DNA from: Bacillota bacterium
Lineage (GTDB): Bacteria > Bacillota > Clostridia > Christensenellales > Christensenellaceae
NCBI GenBank assembly: GCA_023393165.1
Contig: JAEWMJ010000002.1
Coordinates: forward strand, 219,743 to 283,742
Reading direction: 5' to 3'
Length of the DNA stretch: 64,000 nucleotides
Both the position numbers and the translations under genes were made by a program. Under the pieces are notes generated by a model that ran no database searches, had not been told where the DNA came from, and saw nothing but the letters and a program-made list of their open reading frames with translations. This document shows, in pieces, positions 1 through 8,075 of this stretch. Within the stretch, counting starts at the first letter, position 1. The number at the start of each line of letters is the position of its first letter.

Positions 1-2
1 TC

Positions 3-149
3 GATACGGCTGCGCACAGGATAACCGTTGACCAGACGGACGTCGGAGCGGAACTGAAAGCCAAAATCAACGATCTTTCCAACCTGCTGAAAGCCTACAG
101 GATCGGGGTGATCAAAGAGAAAAAAACAGTCCGGAATTTGGGCAAATAA
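3..149 (+). CDS. fbp: C-terminal end of probable class III fructose-1,6-bisphosphatase (partial)
   Basis: An open frame enters from the left edge and ends at TAA 147-149, giving 48 residues. The tail includes ELKAKINDL and LLKAYRIGVIKEK. From memory this resembles the C-terminus of the Firmicutes-type (class III) fructose-1,6-bisphosphatase, the gluconeogenic enzyme that removes the 1-phosphate from fructose bisphosphate. No catalytic motif lies in the visible part, so the call rests on tail similarity alone. The gene seems to be followed by a dispersed repeat and then a terminator at 526-548, so the repeat would lie in its 3' untranslated region. A sugar-phosphate role suits the downstream malQ. 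Confidence 0.5.
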   Translation, partial: DTAAHRITVDQTDVGAELKAKINDLSNLLKAYRIGVIKEKKTVRNLGK

Positions 150-242
150 TTAACGATCATCTTTCGGGTTGGTTCGGATTGATGATAATGTATTATTTTT
201 AACAATCCATAATTAGATGGACTGTTTCCTTAAAATAATGAA

Positions 243-520
243 GGCTGCTGAAAGCCCCACTACCCCACCCCAAAAAACTACGATTTTTCGGGGACCCCGG
301 CCAGGCGTTTTGAGCATTGCATTGTTGCGCGTAGTACATCCTACGCTGAGAAGAGCGGAGCCGGCCGCCGCCAGTGGCGGATAAAGGAAGGCGAACACTC
401 ACTGAACGCGAGATGAATACAAGCGATAATCCCCAAAGAATATACCTTACGCGTAGTATGAATCCGCTGTGAAGTGGGAAGGGCGGAAAAACAACAAAGT
501 AGTTGGGTTTGTCAGCAGCC
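243..520 (+). repeat. Modular dispersed repeat, copy A
   Basis: This 278 bp copy is bounded by a perfect 9 bp inverted repeat, GGCTGCTGA at 243-251 and TCAGCAGCC at 512-520. Inside are GGCGTTTTGAG, TACGCTGAG, a module with GCCGCCAGTGGCGG and CACTGAACGCGAGATGAA, and AGTTGGG near the right end. These blocks recur at 13421-13816, 44442-44556 and 49865-49978. Apparent ORFs across it look like artefacts of the repeat. It lies between the fbp stop codon and the terminator at 526-548. Confidence 0.8.
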
Positions 521-525
521 TGAAT

Positions 526-548
526 CAGCCTTGGGGCTGTTTTTTTTA
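526..548 (+). terminator. Rho-independent terminator
   Basis: Stem CAGCC/GGCTG with a TTGG loop is followed by nine T residues (540-548). It would end the transcript coming from fbp, after reading through repeat copy A. Confidence 0.75.
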
Positions 549-633
549 TGGCATGGTTTAATCCTCTCAAATTGGTTTAAATACAATTGGTGAACATAAT
601 ATTTCATAATAATGCAAAAAAATTGGTAATTTG

Positions 634-662
634 TTGCACACAGAATATTTTTTTTCTATAAT
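634..662 (+). promoter_or_regulatory. Sigma-A-type promoter for malQ
   Basis: TTGCAC (634-639), a 17 bp spacer and a perfect TATAAT (657-662). The predicted start is near 669, giving a leader of about 75 nt before the malQ ATG at 744. No operator palindrome is obvious. Confidence 0.6.
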
Positions 663-743
663 ACGAAAATAACAGAGCGGCAAAAATGCGCCGAAGAACA
701 TATAAAAGCAGTAAGCCTTTGGGCTGAAGCCGGGGAGGCGGTA

Positions 744-2225
744 ATGGAAAGAAGCAGCGGAATACTCATGCATATCACATCTCTTCCGTCCAGGTTCGGA
801 ATAGGCGCAATGGGCCTCTCCTCGTTTGAATTTGTGGATTTTCTGGCGGCTGCCGGGCAAAGATACTGGCAGGTGCTTCCCGTGAACCCGACGGGTTTCG
901 GTGATTCTCCATACCAGTCGTTTTCCACTTGCGCGGGAAACCCATATTTTATTGATCTTGAGATATTATGCGAAAAAGGGCTTTTGAGTTGCGACGAATG
1001 CGCGTCTCTTGACTGGGGAGACGATCCCGAAAGAGTTGACTTTGAAAAAATATACAAAAATAAATATGAAATCCTGAGAAAAGCGTATGACCGGGGGTTC
1101 GACGGAAAAGATCCCGCGTACGTCCGTTTTTGTGAGGAGAACAAGCGCTGGCTCACGGACTACTCCGTGTTTATGGCCGCCAAAAAATTCTACGGAATGA
1201 AAGCGTGGAAAGATTGGGATTCGGAAGGCCTCCGCCTGCACGAGGAAAGCGCGGTCCGGGAGTTTATTCACCGAAATAAGGAAGAAGTCGATTTTAACGG
1301 ATATGTGCAATACCTGTTCTTTTCCCAGTGGGATTCCCTCAAACAATACGCCAACAGCCGCGGCGTTCTCTTGATCGGCGATATTCCTATCTATGTCGCC
1401 GCGGACAGCGCGGATGCCTGGGCAAACCGCGGGATGTTCAACTTTGATAAAAACAACGAGTGCGAAAACGTCGCCGGATGTCCGCCCGATTTCTTTTCGC
1501 ATGATGGCCAGTATTGGGGAAACCCGGTTTACGACTGGGAGTATTTAAAGGAGACGCGTTACGATTGGTGGATACACCGGCTGTCAAGAGTTTACCGGTT
1601 GTTCGACGTCGTCCGCATCGATCATTTCAGGGGGTTCGAATCTTATTATTCCATTGATTACGGCGCGGAGAGCGCCCGGTTCGGCAGATGGGAAAAAGGC
1701 CCCGGTATAGATTTTTTCAAAGAGGTGGAAAAACAGCTTCCCGACCTCAATATCATCGCCGAAGATCTGGGTTTTTTAACGGAGGACGTGCGCCTGCTTT
1801 TAAAACAGACCGGTTATCCCGGCATGAAAGTGCTGCAGTTTGCGTTCGATTCGGGAAGCGCCAACGAATACCTGCCCCATAATTATAAGAAAAACTGCGT
1901 GGTGTATACCGGCACGCACGACAACAACACCATCGCCGGCTGGATGGAAGAAACTCCTCAAAACGAGGTTGCGTTTGCAAAGGAGTACGGCGCGCTGTCA
2001 CTGGAAGAAGGGTATAACTGGGGGATGATCCGTCTGGCGTTTTCAAGCGTTGCGGATATTGCGATTGTGCCCCTGCAGGATTTCTTGAATTTGCCGTCTT
2101 CCGCGCGGATGAATACGCCTTCCACCATTGGAAACAACTGGCAGTGGCGCGTTTGCCCCGGCTGGGCAATCGACGAACTGATACGGAAAATAAGAAGAGT
2201 AACGGAATTGTACGGAAGATTGTAA
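744..2225 (+). CDS. malQ: 4-alpha-glucanotransferase (amylomaltase)
   Basis: The 493-residue protein is the usual length for the short bacterial GH77 amylomaltase, a cytoplasmic enzyme that moves alpha-1,4-glucan segments between maltodextrins or glycogen-derived chains. Visible GH77 signatures are the N-terminal GILMHITSLPS, GDIPIYVA near residue 213, VRIDHFRGF near 290 (nucleophile Asp), IIAEDLGFLT near 338 (acid/base Glu) and TGTHDNNT near 389. The ATG at 744 follows GGGGAGGCGGTA and has its own promoter at 634-662, so it is probably monocistronic. It converges on adenine deaminase across a palindromic element. The family call is confident; the in vivo substrate (glycogen or imported maltodextrin) is inferred. 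Confidence 0.95.
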   Translation: MERSSGILMHITSLPSRFGIGAMGLSSFEFVDFLAAAGQRYWQVLPVNPTGFGDSPYQSFSTCAGNPYFIDLEILCEKGLLSCDECASLDWGDDPERVDFEKIYKNKYEILRKAYDRGFDGKDPAYVRFCEENKRWLTDYSVFMAAKKFYGMKAWKDWDSEGLRLHEESAVREFIHRNKEEVDFNGYVQYLFFSQWDSLKQYANSRGVLLIGDIPIYVAADSADAWANRGMFNFDKNNECENVAGCPPDFFSHDGQYWGNPVYDWEYLKETRYDWWIHRLSRVYRLFDVVRIDHFRGFESYYSIDYGAESARFGRWEKGPGIDFFKEVEKQLPDLNIIAEDLGFLTEDVRLLLKQTGYPGMKVLQFAFDSGSANEYLPHNYKKNCVVYTGTHDNNTIAGWMEETPQNEVAFAKEYGALSLEEGYNWGMIRLAFSSVADIAIVPLQDFLNLPSSARMNTPSTIGNNWQWRVCPGWAIDELIRKIRRVTELYGRL

Positions 2226-2239
2226 TTAGAATTTTCCGC

Positions 2240-2265
2240 CCTTTCTTTTCAGGTAAAAAGAAAGG
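2240..2265. repeat. CTTTCTTTT palindrome between convergent genes
   Basis: CCTTTCTTTT (2240-2249) and AAAAGAAAGG (2256-2265) form a 10 bp hairpin between the convergent malQ and ade ends. It is one of at least eight copies of this short element in the window. Its position fits a bidirectional transcription stop. Confidence 0.65.
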
Positions 2266-2278
2266 TAACAAAAAAATA

Positions 2279-3964
2279 TCAAATGAACTTTCCCTGCACC
2301 ACGTCCAGCACGCCCATATCGGTCACCCGGACCTCGGGTATCGCGGGCAGCGCCAAAAACGACAAACGGATAAACGGATCGGAAGTCATGCCCAAACAGT
2401 ATGCGGCGCTGAGCAGTTCCTTTTGTTTCCGCAGCGTTTCATGCATGGGCGCGTCGGTCATAAGGCCGGCAATGGGCAGTTCCAGCAAAGCCAGAACCTT
2501 CCCTCCGTTTACGACCGCGTATCCCCCGCCGCAGTCCCGAAGCGTCCTGACGGCTAAAAGCATGTCGCCGTCATCTGCCCCCGCGACGATCAGGTTATGG
2601 GAATCGTGCGCTACGGTAGAGGCGACCGCGCCGTTTTTCAGTCCGAAGTTTTTTAGCACTCCAATGCCGATGGAGCCGCGCGCATGATGCCTCTCTATCA
2701 CCGCCAGTTTGACGTATCCGGCTCCCGGAAGGAAACACCCGCCTTCCGACGGTACGGTCTCGAATGAAAGCTTTGTAAGCAGCTGTCCGGGAGGCATTTC
2801 AATTACAGGCATTGGATCTTTGGTTTTCAGCGTAAACGGATGTTCCGGGAGAGCGGCCGTATGCACGGAGTTTTTTATATCCTCAGGTATTTTTACAGGA
2901 GCCGCAGGCGGCGCTTCACTGATATCCTGCCCGGCTGCATATACCTTTACCACCCGGAAATCCTTCAGGTCTTCAAATACTGCCAGATCGGCGAAATAAC
3001 CGGGCGCGACTGCGCCGCGGCGGCGGATGCCATAAGTCCTGCACGGATTTATGGTTGCCATTTTCACTGCCGAAACCGGATCGATCCCGGCGGCAACCGC
3101 CATCTTTGCTATCGAATTGATGTGGCCTGTTCTTCCAATGTCTTCTACATGTTTATCGTCCGTGCAGAACATCATGTTTTCGGTGGGCAGGCCGCTTTGG
3201 GCGATTTCCCTGAAAATATCCTGCATGTCGTTTGCGGCCGAACCTACCCGCAGCAGGATCTTAAGACCCAGGCGCATTTTTTCCAGTATTTCCTCAAACG
3301 AAGTGGATTCATGGTCTGTCATCGGCCCGCCGGCGCAATAGGCGGCGAGCGCGCTGCCTGTCAGAAGAGGCGCATGCCCGTCAATCGGCCTGTTTTGAAA
3401 CAGTTCCAGTTTTTTGAACATGGACGCGTTTCCCCCGATAACCGAGGGACAGTCCATCACCTCGCCCAATCCAAGGATCCTTTCGTTTTGCATGAACGGC
3501 TTGAAGTCCGCGGCATCGAGCGTATATCCGTTGTGTTCGAAGCGGGTGGCGGGAACGCAGGAAGGCAGCATAAAAAACACGTTCAGCAAACTTTTTTCCG
3601 AGGCTGACAGCATAAAGCGTATGCCTTTTTGCCCGCAGACATTTGCTATCTCGTGCGGGTCCGCGATCACAAGGGTCGTTCCGTGGGGCAGCACAGCCTG
3701 CGCGAACACGTCGGGCGTTGCCATGGACGATTCTATATGCACATGCGCGTCCACAAATCCGGGACAAAGATACCGGCCTTTCAAATCAACTTCATTCAAA
3801 GCCGAATACCTTCCAATTCCGATGATCATATCCCGGTTAAGCGCCACATCCGCGTTCACGATTTCATTCGTAAAAACGTTTACGACCCGCGCGTTTTTCA
3901 GTACCAGCGTGGGCTTTTCTCCGGCCGCCGCGCGTACGGTCTCTTTCAGATCCCTTAGATTCAT
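2279..3964 (-). CDS. ade: Adenine deaminase
   Basis: The 561-residue protein converts adenine to hypoxanthine and ammonia in purine salvage. It matches the Ade amidohydrolase family: an N-terminal beta-sandwich piece with VLKNARVVNVFTNEIV, the metal-binding VDAHVHIESSM near residue 70, FCTDDKH in the middle, and the long C-terminal domain with VAHDSHNLIVAG typical of adenine rather than adenosine deaminases. ATG 3964 follows AGGAGGTTGCC on the minus strand. The neighbouring NCS2 purine permease is divergent, so the two genes form a purine uptake and salvage pair around the 395 bp region 3965-4359. Confidence 0.95.
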   Translation of the reverse strand: MNLRDLKETVRAAAGEKPTLVLKNARVVNVFTNEIVNADVALNRDMIIGIGRYSALNEVDLKGRYLCPGFVDAHVHIESSMATPDVFAQAVLPHGTTLVIADPHEIANVCGQKGIRFMLSASEKSLLNVFFMLPSCVPATRFEHNGYTLDAADFKPFMQNERILGLGEVMDCPSVIGGNASMFKKLELFQNRPIDGHAPLLTGSALAAYCAGGPMTDHESTSFEEILEKMRLGLKILLRVGSAANDMQDIFREIAQSGLPTENMMFCTDDKHVEDIGRTGHINSIAKMAVAAGIDPVSAVKMATINPCRTYGIRRRGAVAPGYFADLAVFEDLKDFRVVKVYAAGQDISEAPPAAPVKIPEDIKNSVHTAALPEHPFTLKTKDPMPVIEMPPGQLLTKLSFETVPSEGGCFLPGAGYVKLAVIERHHARGSIGIGVLKNFGLKNGAVASTVAHDSHNLIVAGADDGDMLLAVRTLRDCGGGYAVVNGGKVLALLELPIAGLMTDAPMHETLRKQKELLSAAYCLGMTSDPFIRLSFLALPAIPEVRVTDMGVLDVVQGKFI

Positions 3965-4359
3965 GGCAACCTCCTGCTACTTTGTTTTTACGTACAATAG
4001 AGCCTCAATCGCTGCGTGATATTTTTAAGTATAAGTATATCCAAGATCGGCCGCGGGGGCAAGAAAATAGTATGCGGCAAACAGTCCGAAAATTAAATTT
4101 TACGGGAGGCTGATTGATTTTTATTAAAAAATATGGTAATATTATTAAAAACATCCAAGTAAAATTCATTATTCTAAATATAAAACCTGTACGGCATTTT
4201 TTATTGAACGCGGAGTTTCTATGCAAAGGCGTAAATATTTGGGCGTTTTGTTTTTGAGCGGCGCATCCGTATTTTTTTGAAAAATAAAACACCACGGCTC
4301 TATTCGGACAAATATTCTGCTGAAAGCAGATGTTTGAATACAAAAAATAAGGAGGTTTT
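3965..4359. other. Divergent intergenic region between ade and the purine permease
   Basis: This 395 bp AT-rich stretch must hold the promoters of ade (leftward) and the NCS2 permease (rightward). A hairpin TCTGC-TGAAA-GCAGA lies near 4317-4331, shortly before the permease ribosome binding site. I looked for a purine riboswitch and found no convincing one. No gene is visible. Confidence 0.5.
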
Positions 4360-5796
4360 ATGTTTAAGCTTAAACAAAATGGAACAAACGCCCGCACGGA
4401 AGTCTTGGCCGGCCTCACCACGTTTTTCACCATGGCTTACATTATTTTTGTGAATCCGAGCATTCTGAGCAAAGTCATCACGGACGCAAGCGGAAATCCC
4501 CTTTGGGACAGCGTATTTGTAGCAACCATTATTGCCACAATTGCGGGCACGCTGATCATGGGCCTGGTCGCGAACGTGCCCTACGCCCTTGCGCCCGGAA
4601 TGGGATTAAACGCGTTCTTTACCTACACCGTTTGTTTCTCGCTTGGCTTCACATGGCAGCAGGGCCTGGCAATGGTTTTCATTTGCGGTATTATCAACAT
4701 CATCATTACTGTGACCCAAATCAGAAAAGCAATCATCAAGGCAATACCCAAAGCCCTGCAATACGCTATCGGAGGCGGTATAGGACTGTTCATTGCTTAT
4801 ATCGGGCTAAAGGACGCCAACATTATTAAATTCACCGTTGAGCCGGCACACGTAGTCGGCGGCGATATGGTGGTGCAGGGCGGCCAGGCGGTCAGCGGAA
4901 CGTCGATCACGGCTAATGGCGGAGCCGTTCCGGCTCTGGTGAATTTTTCGGATCCCGTGGCTATTCTTGCCCTTATCGGCATCGTGATTATCATCATTTT
5001 GCTGGTATTGAAAATCAAGGCGGCGATACTGATCGGCATCGTTGCGACGACCCTTATCGGCATACCGCTTGGGGTAACGGTTTTTGATCCGGGGGCGGCT
5101 CATTCGGTATCCGCCGTATCCCAGACCTTCTGGCAATTTGATTTCGCCGGACTGGGAGGAAACGGAGCGCGGGTGTTCCTTGTAATTGTGACTGTGTTTG
5201 CATTTTCACTGACAGATACGTTCGATACCATAGGGACATTCCTGGGTACCGGACGCAAAAGCGGCATATTTGACGATAAGGACGAAGCCTCGCTGTTTGA
5301 GAGCAAAGGGTTCAAATCCAAAATGGATAAGGCGCTGTTTGCAGACGCTACGGCAACGTCCATAGGTTCGGTGTTCGGCACAAGCAATACCACTACCTAC
5401 GTCGAATCCGCTTCGGGCATCAGCGTAGGAGGAAGGACCGGCCTGACTTCCGTGGTTGTCGCGATCCTTTTCGGCGCGTGCCTCCTGTTCATTCCGATCG
5501 CAAGCGCGGTTCCCGCGGCGGCAACCGCCCCGGCTCTGGTGGTGGTAGGCGTAATGATGATGGAATCCATCGGTAAAATCAAATGGAACGATTATGAAGA
5601 GGCGATACCCGCATTCCTGACTTTCGCCGTAATGCCGTTCACCTACAGCATATCAAACGGCATCGCGTTTGGATTTATTTCTTATGTGATCCTTAAACTG
5701 GTCGGCAAAAAGGGCAGGGAAGTGCACCCGATCATGTATATTGTGGCGGCGCTGTTTGCGGTATACTTTATCCTCAACGCAGTCATTAAGCTGTGA
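4360..5796 (+). CDS. NCS2 family purine (guanine/hypoxanthine-type) permease
   Basis: The 478-residue integral membrane protein has the opening typical of the AzgA/PbuG branch of NCS2 transporters, with ARTEVLAGLTTFFTMAYII and FVNPSIL. It also has ALAPGMGLNAFFTY near residue 85, DTIGTFLGTG near 300 and the TSIGSVFGTSNTTTYVESASG segment near 345. The rest alternates hydrophobic stretches consistent with 12-14 membrane helices. It should take up guanine, hypoxanthine or adenine with protons. ATG 4360 follows AAGGAGGTTTT. It sits divergently beside adenine deaminase and ends at a strong terminator shared with the lacI gene. The exact base preference cannot be read from sequence. Confidence 0.9.
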   Translation: MFKLKQNGTNARTEVLAGLTTFFTMAYIIFVNPSILSKVITDASGNPLWDSVFVATIIATIAGTLIMGLVANVPYALAPGMGLNAFFTYTVCFSLGFTWQQGLAMVFICGIINIIITVTQIRKAIIKAIPKALQYAIGGGIGLFIAYIGLKDANIIKFTVEPAHVVGGDMVVQGGQAVSGTSITANGGAVPALVNFSDPVAILALIGIVIIIILLVLKIKAAILIGIVATTLIGIPLGVTVFDPGAAHSVSAVSQTFWQFDFAGLGGNGARVFLVIVTVFAFSLTDTFDTIGTFLGTGRKSGIFDDKDEASLFESKGFKSKMDKALFADATATSIGSVFGTSNTTTYVESASGISVGGRTGLTSVVVAILFGACLLFIPIASAVPAAATAPALVVVGVMMMESIGKIKWNDYEEAIPAFLTFAVMPFTYSISNGIAFGFISYVILKLVGKKGREVHPIMYIVAALFAVYFILNAVIKL

Positions 5797-5804
5797 ACGA
5801 ATTT

Positions 5805-5830
5805 AAAAAAGCGCCGGCGGCGCTTTTTTA
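5805..5830. terminator. Bidirectional Rho-independent terminator
   Basis: Stem GCGCC/GGCGC with a GGC loop, flanked by A6 on the left and T6 on the right, so it works in both directions between the convergent permease and LacI genes. Confidence 0.9.
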
Positions 5831-5840
5831 TTATCCCATT

Positions 5841-6866
5841 TTACACGGAGCGGATATTTTTGACCGAATCCCTGATAATCAGGTCGTCGGATTTGATCAC
5901 GCAGTTCTCGCTTTCACGGCCTTCCACCAGATCCATGATCATGCGGACCGCGTTCGCCGAAAGCTCGGATTCCGAAAGCCGTATGGTGGACAGCGCCGGA
6001 TCGGTGTATTCCGAAAGGATCATATCGTCCAGGGCGATCATGGATATATCGTCCGGAACCTTAAAACCCCTGCTTTTGATATAATGAAGCACGCAAACCG
6101 CATAGAAATCCTCCACACAGAAAAAAGCGGTGGGAATAACCGGAAGCGAGAGCAAACGGTCAAGTTCGGGGTTTGAACTTTGATCCTCAAACTCCCCGAA
6201 TATAATATATTCTTCACGTATGTCGATATCCGCTTCAGAAAGAGCCCTGCGGTAGCCGTCCAGCGTCTGGCTGCAGAAATACGGATGTTTTTTCATGCCT
6301 ACATAAGCGATATCCCTGTGTCCGTTTTGGATCAGATACCGGGTGGCCGTGTACGCCGCCAGGGAGTAATCGACGCTGACATGCGCCAATTCATCGTAGA
6401 TCTCGCGGTTGTCCACCACCAGGCCCGGTATTCCTTTTTCCGCGATCTCTTCGATCAGCTTTTCATCCACAAGCTGAAAAAACAGAATGCCGTCCGCGTC
6501 GCTTTTATTGATCACATCCATTACCGCGGCGGGAGTTTCGTCCCGGCTGACGTAAGAAACGATCAGGTTATAGCCGTAGCACGACAGATCTTCCACAATA
6601 TGGGAAATGACGCCCATATAGTAAAGCTTGCAGGGGCGTGGGTTATCTTTGTCCAGCACGGCATGAATATTATAGCTTTTGCCTGACGCCAGGCGTATGG
6701 AATTTATGTTGGGTGCAAAGCCCGTTTCGTTTATGATTTCCTGGATTTTTTTACGTGTTAGGGTATTGACGCCGGGTTTGTTGTTGATCACATAGGAAAC
6801 AGCGGCGGTGGATACGCCCGCCATCAAGGCGATGTCTTTGATGGTGATCTTATCGGATTTCAGCAT
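5841..6866 (-). CDS. LacI family transcriptional regulator
   Basis: The 341-residue protein has an N-terminal LacI helix-turn-helix (TIKDIALMAGVSTAAVSYVIN, residues about 7-27), a hinge region and a periplasmic-binding-protein-like effector domain with DGILFFQLVD, GHRDIAYVG and VPDDISMIALDD. I chose ATG 6866, which has GGAG eight bases upstream. A longer frame to 6926 and an ATG at 6872 have worse spacing. Such regulators usually respond to a sugar or purine nucleobase. The neighbours (purine permease convergent, wall-lytic locus divergent) do not settle which, and no matching operator palindrome stands out nearby. Confidence 0.9.
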   Translation of the reverse strand: MLKSDKITIKDIALMAGVSTAAVSYVINNKPGVNTLTRKKIQEIINETGFAPNINSIRLASGKSYNIHAVLDKDNPRPCKLYYMGVISHIVEDLSCYGYNLIVSYVSRDETPAAVMDVINKSDADGILFFQLVDEKLIEEIAEKGIPGLVVDNREIYDELAHVSVDYSLAAYTATRYLIQNGHRDIAYVGMKKHPYFCSQTLDGYRRALSEADIDIREEYIIFGEFEDQSSNPELDRLLSLPVIPTAFFCVEDFYAVCVLHYIKSRGFKVPDDISMIALDDMILSEYTDPALSTIRLSESELSANAVRMIMDLVEGRESENCVIKSDDLIIRDSVKNIRSV

Positions 6867-7013
6867 AAACATATCTCCGTTTCTTTTAGACAACCTCATT
6901 CTATCGCAACTATCCGCAATATTCAATTGTTTCGGGGTTTTAATGTTTATGCTGTTATATCGGCCGGTTAGGATCGTATAATTCGAGTAAGTAGGTAAAT
7001 TAAAAAAAACCAG

Positions 7014-7046
7014 AAACGCCGCATTAATCTTTGCGGCGTTTTTTTA
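7014..7046 (+). terminator. Terminator-like hairpin in the divergent lacI/Asp23 region
   Basis: AACGCCGC (7015-7022) and GCGGCGTT (7033-7040) form an 8 bp stem followed by T7. It lies upstream of the Asp23-like gene where no coding gene ends, so it may be an attenuator or the end of a short non-coding transcript. A TATAAT at 6977-6982 lies just upstream with only a weak -35. Confidence 0.7.
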
Positions 7047-7115
7047 TGCAAATGAATAATATATTCTTAAGACCGTCATAAATTTAATAAGAGTATATGT
7101 TTGGAGGATAGTTAT

Positions 7116-7571
7116 ATGGCGGAAACAAAAAATGGGATAAGTAATCCGGCTCCAAATTACCGAGGGATAGCAAGGAGCTCCCAGAATTCCGCCCCAAACG
7201 GTCAGACGGCAGTTTTGGGATCACGGAAGCAGGCAAATGGCACGGTCCGGTTTGCAGAGGAAGTTATCGCCGCAATTGCCTTTTTGGCTGCGGCCGAAGT
7301 CAAAGGCGTTGCGGCCAAAGTCAATAAAAGCGATATCACCGAAGACAGAATGATCAAAAAGAACATGCTCCGGGGGATCAAAATAAGATTTAATGAAAAC
7401 AATACCCAAATCGATATCCCGATAACGGTAAAAGCCGGATTCAGGGCCATTTCGGTTGCCCGGAGCGTTCAATGCAGCGTTGGGTCAAACGTGGAAAACA
7501 TGACGGGGCTTGCGGTTTCCGGCGTAAATGTAACGGTTGCCGCAATTCAATATAAATCGGAGAACGAGTAA
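7116..7571 (+). CDS. Asp23/Gls24-like envelope-associated protein
   Basis: The 151-residue protein has a Gln/Asn/Ser-rich N-terminal tail of about 45 residues, then a domain resembling the Asp23/Gls24 (DUF322) family: VRFAEEVIAAIAFLAA, a glycine-lacking KGVAAKVN segment, then IDIPITVKAGFRAISVARSV and NMTGLAVSGVNVTV. Asp23 proteins are small alpha/beta proteins tied to the cell envelope and stress responses. ATG 7116 follows GGAGG by eight bases; the upstream in-frame TTG at 7101 has no spacing for a ribosome site. It is the first gene of a four-gene run with SleC-like and peptidoglycan-binding proteins, with a 24-base gap to the next. The Asp23 call is by motif and is moderately secure; its role here is inferred. 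Confidence 0.7.
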   Translation: MAETKNGISNPAPNYRGIARSSQNSAPNGQTAVLGSRKQANGTVRFAEEVIAAIAFLAAAEVKGVAAKVNKSDITEDRMIKKNMLRGIKIRFNENNTQIDIPITVKAGFRAISVARSVQCSVGSNVENMTGLAVSGVNVTVAAIQYKSENE

Positions 7572-7595
7572 TGGCCCGGTAAAGGAGGAGATATA

Positions 7596-8075
7596 TTGGA
7601 CGATAGTATCTATACGTTTCAGGAAACCCCGGGCGGCGGAACAAACAATCCGGAGGAACCAGCTATGGGGGAAGGGACTCTCATTGTGCTGGTCACGACA
7701 TCCGTCGCCGGATATCCCCTGGAAAACGCAACCGTATCCATTTATAACGAAGAAGGGCCGCAAAAGTTCATGAAGAAGGTTCTGACAACGGACAGGGACG
7801 GCAGAACGCCTACAATCTCTCTGCCGGCGCCTGTACTGACCCCCCAGCAGCAGTACGAATGCAAAATCAGGCCTTATTCCGTTTATACCGTGCAGGTTGA
7901 GTTTCCGCGGTTTTATACAAATATACATAAAGACGTTCAGGTGTATGCAACCATCGAATCCATACTCAATTCATTTATGATGCCCCTTCCGGCGGATATC
8001 GGCCGGGGATCCACTACAAAGATCTACGTTGTTCCGCCTACCCAGTGTTATCAGCCGGCGGGAGGTGGTGCGTAA
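7596..8075 (+). CDS. Carboxypeptidase-regulatory-like domain protein, resembling the SleC N-terminal (pro) region
   Basis: The 159-residue protein starts at TTG 7596 behind AAAGGAGGAG. A flexible Gly/Pro-rich N-terminus leads to a beta-sandwich pattern (LIVLVTTSVAGYPLENATV, LTTDRDGRTPTISLPAP, YSVYTVQVEFPRFYT) typical of carboxypeptidase regulatory-like (transthyretin-like) domains. In clostridial SleC, as I recall it, such a domain precedes the SpoIID-like catalytic part and belongs to the region removed on activation. Here it is a separate gene whose TAA overlaps the ATG of the SleC-like gene (TAATG). The split looks like gene fission with translational coupling, because GGAGGTGG lies correctly for the next start. 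No signal peptide is visible. Confidence 0.65.
   Translation: MDDSIYTFQETPGGGTNNPEEPAMGEGTLIVLVTTSVAGYPLENATVSIYNEEGPQKFMKKVLTTDRDGRTPTISLPAPVLTPQQQYECKIRPYSVYTVQVEFPRFYTNIHKDVQVYATIESILNSFMMPLPADIGRGSTTKIYVVPPTQCYQPAGGGA

Noticed and set aside
199..570. Long minus-strand open frames across 199-570 and 13410-13860
   Set aside because: They run through dispersed repeat copies, have similar low-complexity Arg/Ser/Leu content and no start signals. They are artefacts of the repeat.
4020..4359. Possible purine riboswitch before the NCS2 permease (GGAGTTTCTA, GGCGTAAAT fragments)
   Set aside because: The pieces resemble single loops of the purine aptamer, but the P1 and P2 stems and the ATATGG loop cannot be drawn, so only chance similarity is claimed.
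5793..6176. Plus-strand frames opposite the lacI gene
   Set aside because: They are shadows of a well-supported LacI gene and overlap the terminator at 5805-5830.
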